This document shows, in pieces, positions 35,520 through 46,410 of a DNA stretch of 64,000 nucleotides. Position 1 is the stretch's first letter; the number at the start of each line of letters is the position of its first letter. The stretch is from contig CM055817.1 of assembly GCA_029582265.1 (NCBI GenBank), positions 56,803,750-56,867,749 of the forward strand, read 5' to 3'. The position numbers were made by a program, and so were the translations under genes. The notes below the pieces were generated by a model, which saw only the letters and a list, made by a program, of their open reading frames with translations, searched no databases and was not told the origin of the DNA. Source of the DNA: Zoroaster sp. YZ-2022. Its lineage: Eukaryota > Echinodermata > Asteroidea > Forcipulatida > Zoroasteridae.

Positions 35520-38344
35520 TTTCTCTCTTTTAGTAAATTAGCGGTGTTTATTTTTACCTTTCTGTGCTTATTGGAAGGTTAATGTGTATCAGTATGGATG
35601 TGAAGTGGTACTCTATTTTGCTATGTGTTTTAACCGTCTCATTTTGCCTGGGAATTCGTGGAAATCAGGATTTTGTGCCCGTGGCCAGTCACCATGGAAT
35701 TCAGTTTCGCTACACAGCTACTGAGCTTCGCTCTATGGACACACGTTCGCCACCCAACCAGTCAGGTACATTGAACTTAGATCTGCCAAAGGAAATGAGG
35801 CGAAGGAAGCGTGGAAAAGCTGGTGGGGTGAAACGGAGGTACAGACAGCGTAAGAACAGACCTTATTTACCCTCTATAATTATGGGGAATGTCCAATCAA
35901 TTGGAAATAAAATGGACGAACTCTCTGCAAACGTAAGATACCTTAACGAATTTCGGAACATTAGTCTTATGTCTTTTACCGAAACCTGGTTAAAGGACTA
36001 CCAAAACGATGACTGTGTAAACATTGATGAGTTTAAATTGCTCCGTGGAGATCGTGATTTGGACGCTACTGGCAAGCAGAGTGGGGGCGGTGTGTGTCTA
36101 TATGTCAGCAATTACTGGTGTCATCCAAATAATGCCCACATTAAGCATCATTCCTGTACCCCTAATTTGGAACTTTTGGTCACGTCACTTCGCCCATATT
36201 ATCATCTGCCTCGTGAATTCTCCCATGTACTGTGCTGTACCGTTTATATTCCGGACAAATCAGTTTCCAAGGTTGGAAGTGAGGAACTGAGAGCAGCCAT
36301 TCATAAATTGGAAGTTTCACACCCAGATGCATTCATTGTGGTGAATGGGGATTTTAATCACGGCGAGTTGAATAGGACCAACTCTCGATATCATCAACAT
36401 GTGAATAGCCCAACTCGTGGAGAAGCTACCCTGGATCTTTGTTATTCATCGGTTAAGGATGCATACAATGCCTCACCCTTGCCGAAACTTGGATCAGCTG
36501 ATCACAACCTCGTTCTTTTGCTTCCTAAGTACAGACCTGTTGTGCAGCGTGATAAACCACGTGTAGTTGAATTCAAGCAGTGGTCCAGTCAAGCGTCAAT
36601 TCAACTGCAGGAATGTTATGAATGCACGGACTGGTCTGTATTCATCGATTCTGCACAAGATATTCATGAACTTACGGACACAGTGAGCTCGTACATTCAG
36701 TTTTGTGAGGATACTGTAATTCCATCTAAGAAAGTGAAAATATTTCCCAACAATAAACCGTGGATTACCAAGGCAGTCAAGGAGGTGATTAACAAGAAGA
36801 AGGGAGTATTCAGAAAGAGAAATAAAGTTGAGCTGAAGGCAATACAGAAAGAATTGAAGTGCGCCATTAAAAAAGAAAAGCGAGTTTATAGAGGAAAAGT
36901 TGAAGAACACTTTACTGACAATAACATGCAACAGGTCTGGAACGGTTTGCGTATGATGAGTTGCTATTCGAAGCCTGGCAAATCTCAACAGTTTCCAACA
37001 GTATCGCTGGACTATGCTAATCAGCTTAATCTATTCTACAATAGGTTTGACTGTCATGATTTTTCGAACAAGCTCAGTGATCTTCAGAAATCATTATCTA
37101 ATTCCGACTCGTTTTTAACTGTAACTGAGGATGAGGTACGTCGGCATTTTTTGAGGTTGAATCAGGCTAAATCTGCTGGTCCAGATAAACTGTCTCCTCG
37201 CCTCCTCAAAAAGTGCGCTGGACAACTATCATATATTTTTACTTATATTTTTAATCTTTGTTTTATTACCCAATCCATCCCGAACACTTGGAAACAATCA
37301 TGCATTATTCCAGTTCCTAAAAAGTCAGTGGTCACGTGCAATAATGATCTCAGACCAATTGCGTTAACTTCGGTCGTAATGAAAACCTGTGAGCGTTTTG
37401 TTCTGAATTACCTGAAACCATTGATTGCTGATTTTGTTGATCCATTGCAATTTGCATACACCAAGGGGCGTAGTACTGAGGATGCAATATTGTTTTGCTT
37501 AGATAAACTCTATGCTCATTTAGAACGCACTAGGTTTGGAAATTCTGCTCGTATTATGTATTTTGGTTTCTCGTCTGCTTTTAATACGATGCAGCCTCAT
37601 ATTTTGGCCCAGAAACTGCTTGATATGTCAGTTGTTCCTCACACTGTTGTCAAGTTCATTTTAAATTATCTTACTTGTCGTTCACAATTTGTTCGTCTTA
37701 ACAGTTCCGTCCATTCTGATACTATTGTTTCCAGCACTGGAGCGCCACAAGCAGTAGCGTAGCCAGCGGGGGGGGGGGGGGGGGCAGGGGGGGCCGACTG
37801 CCCCCCGGAAAAAAAATAGAAGTAAAATCGGGACGGTAAAAATAAAGAAAAGAGAAAAGGAAAGGAAGAGAGAAAAGGGGGGAAAAATGAGGAGGGACTC
37901 GAGGGAGAAAAACGAAAGAGGTAAAGAAAGAAATTAGAAGAGTAGGGATTATTGACGAAATGAGGGAGGACGGAGGAGGGAGGGAGGGGGAGGAGAGAAG
38001 GAAATGTGGGCCTTGGTAATGGAAGAAAGGATGGATAGGACCGTTGGGACGAGTACCAAGGCAGCCTAACTTAAGGCAGGCAAGGTCAGGGCGGGTGGAA
38101 ACGGCGGTAGGGCAGGGGGGAGTCGAGGGAGCCGGAGAGGGTAAGGGACCGGAAAGGGCGGGAAGGACGGACCTGGGACGAAGGATGCAGAGGCAGGCAG
38201 ATTTAGGGAGGAAAGGATGATTTAGGGAATGGTAAAGGGAGTGAATAATTGATAAAGGGAGACGGGAGAGGGAGGATTGAGGAAGGAAAGTTAGATCTGA
38301 AGTTTTTATACCCGGTTTTTGTCCCGGAAATCACTTTATCAAAT

Positions 38345-38560
38345 ACTGTAAAACAAGTTAATTTCGCTAGCAATTTAATTTCGCTAGGAGGCCCAATTCG
38401 CTAAATTAAATTGCTGCCAAATATAATATTTTTTATGGTTTTATATAGCAAGAGGATGTAAATTAGTGAAATTAAATTGCCTCCAAAAAGTGAAGAAATG
38501 CCAATTCGCTAAATTATGTTGCCGTGAAATTAAATTGTTTTGTCTGTTGACACTGTTGAA
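38345..38560. repeat. Palindromic MITE-like segment inside the hAT element
   Basis: TACTGTAAAACAAGTTAATT at one end and a related inverted AATTAAATTGTTTTGTCTGT at the other. The interior repeats the AATTCGCTAAATTA motif. The ends are imperfect and no duplication was confirmed. Confidence 0.5.
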
Positions 38561-38823
38561 TATACAGTATAGCATTGCATTACCTCACAACTTCCAGGAA
38601 GAACGTACATGTACTTCAAACTGGCCGCCAAATTGATCTCATCATACGTTATGTACATTGTATGCAGTGTAAGTAATCACAATACCACGTCCACATGTAT
38701 GAATGACAGCGGTCAGGTTTCGTTCAAAGAAAGGCATTTAACATTGCACCCATAGTCATAGATCTGAGTCTAAAATTTGCATTGGCTGTGTTAACTTTTG
38801 ATGCAGTTAACGTACAATCCACA

Positions 38824-39138
38824 ATGTCGTCTCAGAAAGACATGGCAAAGTGTGGGTATTGCAGTAAACAGTTCCGAAGGGACCGTTTGAGGAGCCATAC
38901 TGATTCAAAACACCCAGGCAAAGCCCCTAAAGAGAAAGGATGGCAGGACATATCGTCCCTTTTTAATAAGCGACAGAAATTAGATGACGTTGGTAGTGTT
39001 ATGACTGAGCAGCCATCATCATACGTAGAGGAAGACGCTACAGCTTCCGATTCCGATATGTCGGAGAGCCCATGGCAGCAAAAATATATTTTGACATTAC
39101 AAGAAAGGCAACAAAATGCACTAATGAGAGATATATAA
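38824..39138 (+). CDS. Zinc-finger N-terminal fragment of a hAT-type transposase
   Basis: 104 residues from the ATG at 38824; the open frame continues upstream but without ATG. Residues about 9-30 hold a C-x2-C-x11-H-x4-H finger (KCGYCSKQF...HTDSKHP), followed by DISSLFNKRQKLDD and an acidic Ser-rich stretch. A zinc finger followed by a short SLF-KK-like segment is the usual start of BED/TTF-type hAT transposases. The catalytic RNase-H-like region is not present within the element. Probably a decayed DNA-binding remnant, though a short DNA-binding protein could be made. Confidence 0.55.
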   Translation: MSSQKDMAKCGYCSKQFRRDRLRSHTDSKHPGKAPKEKGWQDISSLFNKRQKLDDVGSVMTEQPSSYVEEDATASDSDMSESPWQQKYILTLQERQQNALMRDI

Positions 39139-39895
39139 ATTGCTCATAAAATATGGACTTAACAGATGGATCTTTCAACTTTTTTGTTAATTAGAGACGA
39201 ATTTATATAGAAACAAACATTAAAACATTAAAAACTTGAAATTTGAATCAATACAATGAACCAGTATGTACTCGGGTTACGTGCAGAACGTATTTACAAC
39301 TTGTCTTACAACATTTTATTAAAGGTTTTTATACGACATGTACACGAATAACTTTCAGTGTAATGTGTGTTGTAAACGGTGTGTATATATATACATTACG
39401 AATACGATTAATTATGAATGTTTAAGTTCATCACAGTCATGACAGTGTAGAAATTAATAGCAACAGTTCAGACAGTATAGATCCAAGGAAAGAACAATAA
39501 ATCACAGATGATCATGTTTGTACAATATATCGATTGTTTTGATTCAATATTATTCAGTATTTCGCAATTAAATTTAAACCATGAAATCGGGACGATCATC
39601 TTAATTTTGCCCCCCCAGACCGACAGGGCTGGCTACGCGCCTGACCACAAGGTACTGTTTTGGCACCTTTTCTGTTTACAGTATACACTGCAGATATTCG
39701 CTCCACTAACATGAATTGTCCAGTAGTGAAATATGCAGATGATACTGCTCTTATTGGTTTGATAGAAAAGGATGATAATTCTATTTACATGGATCAAATT
39801 AATCAGTTTGTGGAGTACTGTAAACGTAATTTTCTAATGTTGAACCTGAAAAAGACTAAAGAAATGTTGGTGGACTTTCGCAAAGCACACAGGGC

Positions 39896-40227
39896 CAGTG
39901 GCGGACCGTCAGGGGGGGCTGGGGGGGCAGCCGTCCCCCGGCCCGGAGAGGGGGGCCGCACCCCCTCCCCAAAGAAAAAAAACAGATTATTTTTTTAAAT
40001 TTTTTTTTTTAACATTCTGGTGGAGGGGGGGTGGGGGGGTGGGGGGACCGGGCCCGAGCTGGAACTTACACAAATCAACCGGGCCCTTTCTTTATTTTGA
40101 GCTCCCCTGAAAACATGAAGTGTAATCATGACGGGTCTCTCGGAAATCACGTGTGGTTAGGGAATGATGCCTGGGGACCGACCGTGCGCTGTGCCCCCCG
40201 GCCCGGCGGTAACTTGTTCCGCTACTG
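39896..40227 (+). mobile_element. hAT-type MITE, 332 bp
   Basis: Termini CAGTGGCGGAC and GTTCCGCTACTG are inverted, and an exact 8-bp duplication CACAGGGC stands at 39888-39895 and 40228-40235. It is G/C-rich with homopolymer runs and no coding capacity. Inserted in the LINE a short distance after the YADD box. Confidence 0.92.
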
Positions 40228-40945
40228 CACAGGGCTATACCGGATCCAGTAACAATTGATGGTTGCGAAATAGAACGTGTTGCCGAGTATAAATATCTTG
40301 GAATTGTTTTTGATGAAAAGTTAAATTGGAGTAATCATGTAAATTATATAGGGAAAAAACTGAACTCCAGAATGTACTGCCTGAGGAAACTGAACTCGTT
40401 TGACGTCAGGAAGGAAATTAAGTTGACTTTCTATAACTCGGTTATATGTAGTGTGTGGACCTATTGTATGTTATGTTGGGTTGGGAATGATAATAGGTGG
40501 GTGTTTGCCATCAATGGACTCGGTCTACAACCAACGGTTACATAACAAGCTACAGCTGGTGTGGGAAGATGCTGGCTATCCTATCCACAGCCGATTGACA
40601 AGTAACATCATCTCTCGCAGCGGTAGACTGAGACCAGTGATGGCAAACACGAACCGATATCCTTCTTCCTTCACTGGCAGGGCCATCAAACATTATAATG
40701 ATAATTTTACAAGATAAAGAGAACATATACCGGTATCTATTTTTAAGGTGATTGTGGGATACATTTTTAATACAGTTTTTATGGATTTGTTTGTGCTTGT
40801 GTGATGTGGTAATGTTTTGATGTGTAATTTTGATACGACTTATGATGTATCTTAATAACTTAAATGTTAATATATTTTGTTAATGAGAGACGATGACATG
40901 TAATTTCCAGATTTGTGGATTTAATAAAGTTATATCTATCTCTTC

Positions 40946-41370
40946 TATGCCAGCCACTTAATCTGCACAGCAGGATTTATTTTCGTCAACCTTCTACTCT
41001 AGAGTTAGTGTCTGTAGATATACCGATTTCAGTTGTATTGAAGATGTTTCAGACAAATAGTGCAACAGCTATTTATAGACCTAATTTGACTTCTTCGCGT
41101 TTACGTTTTCAGTATTTACTAATCAGCTTCTCTTGTCGCCACTTTGATTGAGATACGTATAAAAATAGACGTAACATTTGGCGCATTATGAAAGATAACT
41201 TTAATGTCACGAACTGCCCCAGCCCCCGCAACTGATATAACTCAGGAATAGAAATACTTATCCGTGGCTGGGGGCCCATTAGAAATAGAACAATTTCATA
41301 AGCATGGCATAACCATTCATTCATTAGTCTGTACAATTTTAATTTGTATAGGCATATAAAGAAAAATCAT
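40946..41370. other. Non-genic stretch
   Basis: Nothing supported. A short CAGCCCCCGCA/GGGGCCC-rich patch lies near 41220-41280. Confidence 0.4.
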
Positions 41371-41826
41371 ATTTTAAACGTCGTTATGTACTGTAACTTG
41401 GATTGGTGATATCAAATAATTTATTTTAAATGGCGTTATGTGCTGTAACTTGGATTGGTGATATCAAATAATTTCGTTATGTGCTGTAACTTGGATTGGT
41501 GATATCAAATAATTTATTTTAAACGTCGTTATGTGCTGTAACTTGGATTGGTGATATCAAATAATTTATTTTAAACGTCGTTATGTGCTGTAACTTGGAT
41601 TGGTGATATCAAATAATTTATTTTAAACGTCGTTATGTGCTGTAACTTGGATTGGTGATATCAAATAATTTATTTTAAACGTCGTGATGTGCTGTAACTT
41701 GGATTGGTGATATCAAATAATTTATTTTAAATGTCGTTATGTGCTGTAACTTGGATTGGTGATATCAAATAATTTATTTTAAATGTCGTTATGTGCTGTA
41801 ACTTGGATTGGTGATATCAAATAATT
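41371..41826 (+). repeat. 52-bp tandem repeat, about nine copies
   Basis: The unit runs TCGTTATGTGCTGTAACTTG, GATTGGTGATATCAAATAAT, TTATTTTAAACG. One copy near 41470 lacks the TTATTTTAAA part and is 12 bases shorter. Copies are nearly identical, which implies recent homogenisation. Confidence 0.9.
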
Positions 41827-43570
41827 CAACAACAATAAAGGGACCTAAACTCATCGGGGTAGAGTGGAAGTAATATATAGCCTTTCTTCAAGGCGCACAT
41901 GTTATCACAGAAAGAGTTGGCCTACATGCAAAATAGATTATAATGCAAGAAGGAGCTTGCACTTTGTGGTTTTCGAGCATATATCAGTTACACTGCCCAT
42001 GCGCCTTGACTAAAGGCTAGTATACGTACGGTATGTACGCTCCGCATAATAATATATGGAGTTACCAGGACAAAATCAATCAATTAATTTTTGTCGACAA
42101 TTTCCCAAACGGTTGACCCATTATGCTAAGTTTGTCCTATAGTGCGTGTGAAGAAAACTGTAAAACAAATCATAACTTTATGAATGATCAAGTCAGATAT
42201 TTCGATTGATATCAGATTTGATATCTTGAATTGAACATTATCATTTATATCCCGTAGGTCCATGCATGCATTAACCCCCTTTCTCGTTCCACTCGATGCT
42301 TTGTTGTTGACAAGAGTAAAGCTACAGTGAACAACATGACACTGATCGCTATTGGCCTAAAAAACATTGTATTTGCCCAACAAGTTTGTTATGGGGTTGG
42401 GAGCTGCGTGCAGATGCAGTGCTTATGACGTCTTATGCGATGTGATACGAATGTTGACACGGGCTTATTTATAAGTAGGCACACCATCATTGCATATGGC
42501 GGTTAGCTTAATATATTCTCTCCTTGTTCATGCATCGTAGATAACATTATTCATATGGTAAAACACTATATGATACGGCTGTAAATAATTGCTCAGGGTA
42601 CAGGATATGGCTATGTCTTCTTTCTGATTGCAAAGATGTTTCGAACCGGAATTGATACTTCCAATCTAATAGAAAGCAGTCTAACTTAATATACAACCGA
42701 CTTGTGTTGTAACATTACACTGAATTTGCAGATGTTGCAATACTGAGTAACTTCGATTACAGTTGTTTCTTTGAGTGATATGAATGATGGTTAGAGGGAA
42801 TTGAAAGCATAGTATTTTCAAGTGAAAAATATTAATATAGGCCAAGGTAATTGTCTATATGGCAAGACTATTTTACTTCAGATCTAATAATAAAGTATAA
42901 ACATGTTCGTTTTTAGTTATTTTGTGAAACGGAGCAGGCATATACTCTGAATTAGATGCACAAAACAGAAAACTTGTAATGACATAAAGAATACAGTGGT
43001 CTCGGTGATACAGTGATTTCAACTTTTATTGCAATGTTCCTCAATTAATAAGCAGTTTGCAAGAGCTAATTCTATTTATTTCAATTAGTATTTAAAAAGC
43101 AAAATTACACATGGCTCATAATGTACTTAGCATACAATTTGTTCTCAAGTATCTAAAAATCACAAACATTGACTGATTTTTTTAAAACATGAAATGCACA
43201 CACTGTTTGATGTAGCAAATTCTTTCAAAATACCGGTTTTTAATAATCCAAATAATACAAAATTATGCAAAATATCTCAGCTTTAATTATTATTTTACAA
43301 AAGTAAGTGATGTGCTATCCACCTGTTCTTTGTCAATCTAATTTTGTTTCTCGTTGTCTGAACTTCGAAGGCGATGTCTTGTCTGTTACATTTGGTTCGT
43401 TTTTAGTGTTTCATTCTCTCCCAAGTCACTGCACAATCTATAGCTCCGTTTTTGGTGGAGTAAGGCTTTTAAATAAAGTTATTTGTGCAATTTGTTTATA
43501 AAATATATTTGCAACATTTAATGCCAGATATTGTATAATCATTTTGTTTTAGTCCAATAATGTTACTATA
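41827..43570. other. Non-genic stretch
   Basis: AT-rich; no gene, RNA or element recognised on either strand. Confidence 0.4.
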
Positions 43571-44167
43571 CAGGGTGTCCCCATAAAAAGTATACCGAGA
43601 TCAAAATTACTGTAATGGCAAAACTACTTTATATATGGGAAAGAGAAATATATCTCTAGAAAGGGTAGAATGTCCTCTTTGCAATGGTATACAGCTTGTG
43701 ATGTTATTGACACAGGTGAGTGAACAAATTAGACAGATGTTAAGGGTACTGAAAGCAGGACTGTGACAAGTTTGCATATTTGAACAACAAATCTCAACCA
43801 TGCAAGTGTGCAGAATACCAAATGCCTTTGTTTTTTCAACACATTCTTGAAAACAAGGAATGTACCTAAAACAATGTAATCTGCTTTGTTTTCGCTACTT
43901 ACCTCAAAAGTTTAATGTGCAGGTTTTTTAAAATGCTTTTTGGACCTTTGTTATTCAAATATGCAAACTTGTCACAGTCCTGCTTTCAGTACCCTTAACA
44001 TCTGTCTAATTTGTTCACTCATCTGTGTCAATAACATCACAAGCTGTATACCATTGCAAAGAGGACATTCTGCCCTTTCTAGAGATATATTTCTCTTTCC
44101 CATATATAAAGTAGTTTTGCCATTACAGTAATTTTTATCTCGGTATACTTTTTATGGGGACACCCTG
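43571..44167. mobile_element. Foldback MITE with about 220-bp arms and TA target site
   Basis: Termini CAGGGTGTCCCCATAAAAAG and its complement, flanked by TA on both sides. The arms (43571-43792 and 43946-44167) are inverted copies with few differences, around a 150-base loop. TA duplication and a CAGGGTGTCC end suggest the Tc1/mariner group (inference). The two 63-64-residue frames inside are mirror images of one another and are not genes. Confidence 0.85.
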
Positions 44168-44848
44168 TATTGATGTAAATGATTTGTGATCTTTGTTATC
44201 TGATTGTAATTCAGCTGCCTAGATCATTAAATGAACCATGCAATAATGAGTGAACAAACATCAAAGTTACCAATTTGACTACACTCCCAGACAAAATTAT
44301 CAAAATTATGTTTAAAACAACAAATTTTAAAATATACTATGATTCAACCCGAGTATTTATAGTAATCATCTTTACACAAATAGGAAATGTACCCAGGTGG
44401 TCCTTTCCCCTAAAAACTTTCCGACTCATTTAAATGTACAAACCTTGCAGTATATTAAAGCAATAACTATATACACACCGAAAGGTATAATTTAAACGCA
44501 ATCAATTAACCGATAAGGAAACTTACCTTGGCTACTTTTAAGAACATAGATTTGCTTGGCATGTTAATAGTCCTGTTGGACAGACATCAATACATATATC
44601 AATGATTCAGACCTTTTAGGGAAACGAAGGTAGCTTATTACGTCAATATCATAAATCATTAGACAGTAATCACCCTATAGCCACCATGTTTCTCCTTAAT
44701 ACAAAGGCATGTTCGACCAAACCGAGGCTGGCATGAAAATATGTTGGCCATCTATTCAGAATCAACGCTATAATCGCAAAGATGAAACATATACATATTA
44801 TTATGGCACTTAACTTTCAGATGAAGGCAGCGTTAAACGTTATGGCAA

Positions 44849-45068
44849 TGTTATATTTTAATATAATTGTGAACTAGTTAATGACATCACTTGTTTACAA
44901 GTTGAATGATCTCTGTTGACCTGTTATATTTTAATATAATTGTGAACTAGTTAATGACATCACTTGTTTACAAGTTGAATGACCTCTGTTGACCTGTTAT
45001 ATTTTAATATAATTGTGAACTAGTTAATGACATCACTTGTTTACAAGTTGAATGATCTCTGTTGACCT
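44849..45068 (+). repeat. 73-bp tandem repeat, three copies
   Basis: Units starting TGTTATATTTTAATATAATT begin at 44849, 44922 and 44995 and are nearly identical. Each has a TGACATCA half-CRE-like motif. Confidence 0.88.
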
Positions 45069-45544
45069 ATGACAGACAATTATAGTCATCATGTTTTTAT
45101 GACAATAGTGCAAATCCAATTAATTGTTAATTTCAACTAAACACAAATGTCAAAGTATAAATATAAATTGTACATAAACCATACACGATTCCTGCCTGCC
45201 ATGAAATAGATGATTTCAAGAGAGGGCGCTTTAAATGTAAACAGACGTAACATCAACACAATCGACATATATCTTGTCATCGTCACATATCTCCATTGTA
45301 TGTATGTACAGGTATATTTCTTCAGAAATTGCATGTCATTCATAATTGCACAGATACTTACATTTTTATAAAATATATATTGCTTCTTTTCAATGCTGTA
45401 TATTATTATTTTTTGCAAATTGATAACATGAGGCATTATAATTTGATTGCTACTTCAATAAAATATACAATATTTTCAATTGGAAACCTTTAGCACATTT
45501 CAAAATGTTTGTAAATGCATTTATACTTTAGAATCAAGAGATAT

Positions 45545-45895
45545 GGAGTGCCATGGTTGAGCGGTTTAGTGCATCGGATTTGTGTTCTGATGGCTGAGTC
45601 GTCAGAATGTGGGTTCGAATCCTGGCTGCGACCATGGTGCTTGTGTCCTTCAGCAAAACACTTTACCATAATTGCTTCTCTCCACCTAGGAGTAAATGGG
45701 TACCTGTGAGGGCAGAGTCAGTTGTTGTGTTTGATTAGCCCAATGCGCCGAAATGGCAGCAATTGAGCTGTATACTCCCCAGGGAGCTGAGATGGTTTCA
45801 AGAATGATTTATGCACCTGATGAGCAGGGGTAATAATGTAATGCGCCTTGATCTAATCGCTAGGATATGTGCGCTTTATAAGAATTGTGTATTAT
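45545..45895 (+). mobile_element. tRNA-headed SINE, full-length-like
   Basis: Begins GGAGTGCCATGGTTGAGCGG (box A region), with box B GGTTCGAATCC near 45613. It continues with CAAAACACTTTACCATAATTGC and AGCTGTATACTCCCCAGGGA, and ends in GTGCGCTTTATAAGAATT and ATT repeats. Same family as 9486-9841. The body after the tRNA part makes it a SINE rather than a tRNA gene. Confidence 0.82.
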
Positions 45896-46072
45896 TATAA
45901 TTTATGTACAGAAACCAACCCTGTGAAAATTTCAGTCTATTTAATTTTGTTATTTAAGTGAAAACAGATAGTACTTTAACAGTCTTTGAAAATAACTCTG
46001 CTGGGGGAAACATAGGGCCAGAAACTAATTATGTTACATTTTACTACAGGTAAGTAGCTTACAACATAATTC

Positions 46073-46078
46073 TTTATT
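46073..46078 (-). terminator. Candidate poly(A) signal of the LRR gene
   Basis: AATAAA on the minus strand (TTTATT on plus), about 320 bases past the stop codon. Nothing confirms its use. Confidence 0.4.
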
Positions 46079-46316
46079 TAATGAGAAAATATTGAAAATG
46101 CATTCAGATTGTTAGTATTTATTATGTGGAATTCAATCATCAGCTGAAGATTTGAATTGTATTTATGTTATTTTTCTTGAAAATGACAACATGTTGGACG
46201 GAATTACTTTGTAGAATGTCCGGTACCATTAGCATCTTAACCAGCTTATTGATAATCATTTGCTCAGTTTCTTGTTTGGTTATTACCAATGGTGTACTTC
46301 CCTTTAAGTACTACAG

Positions 46317-46410
46317 CACCCTCTAGTGGTCAACCAAGGAGGTCTACTCATCCAAACTGTAGACACCCTCTAGTGGTCAACCAAGGAGGTCTACTCATCC
46401 AAACTGTAGA
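46317..46410 (-). repeat. 47-bp tandem duplication across the end of the LRR gene
   Basis: CACCCTCTAGTGGTCAACCA begins at 46317 and again at 46364, and the two 47-base copies look identical. The copy at 46364-46410 contains the last five codons and stop of the LRR gene; the other copy falls in the 3' UTR. Confidence 0.88.

Larger units (their letters stand above)
37752..39643 (+). mobile_element. hAT-type DNA transposon derivative, 1892 bp
   Basis: Termini CAGTAGCGTAGCCAGC and GCTGGCTACGCGCCTG are inverted repeats with few mismatches. The flanking 8-mers GCCACAAG (37744-37751) and ACCACAAG (39644-39651) form a target duplication with one mismatch. It lies inside RT motif B of the LINE. The first 550 bases are strongly purine-rich on this strand. 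It contains a zinc-finger ORF and a smaller palindromic MITE. A full transposase is absent, so it is non-autonomous. Confidence 0.88.
35582..40717 (+). pseudogene. Interrupted LINE ORF: apurinic-type endonuclease and reverse transcriptase
   Basis: From the ATG at 35582: a basic leader (RRRKRGKAGGVKRRYRQRK), then an EEP endonuclease with GNVQSIGNKMDEL, SLMSFTETWL, VVNGDFNH and SADHNLV. The reverse transcriptase follows, with AKSAGPDKLSPRLLKK, RPIALTSVVMKTCERFV and QFAYTKGRSTEDAI. Motif A reads YFGFSSAFNT where the family has an Asp in place of Gly (residue about 662, codon at 37565), removing a catalytic metal ligand. The frame stops at 37762 inside the first insert. It resumes at 39652 with LAPFLFTVYTADI and the intact KYADDTAL box, and again at 40236. 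One more frameshift lies near 40490-40510, before the C-terminal part ending at 40717. It encodes no active protein. Confidence 0.88.
35520..40945 (+). mobile_element. Near full-length LINE (CR1/Rex1-like) broken by two hAT insertions
   Basis: The element has an endonuclease-reverse transcriptase ORF, a 3' UTR of about 220 bases and an end near AATAAAGTTATATCTATCT. Inserts at 37752-39643 and 39896-40227 bring in 8-bp duplications; without them the LINE reads continuously in frame through both joints. The 5' edge is approximate; a CT-rich run precedes the ORF. Clade name is inferred from motif resemblance. Confidence 0.85.

Noticed and set aside
43607..44131. Two nearly identical 63-64-residue proteins in opposite directions
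   Set aside because: They are the same frame seen in both arms of a foldback MITE.
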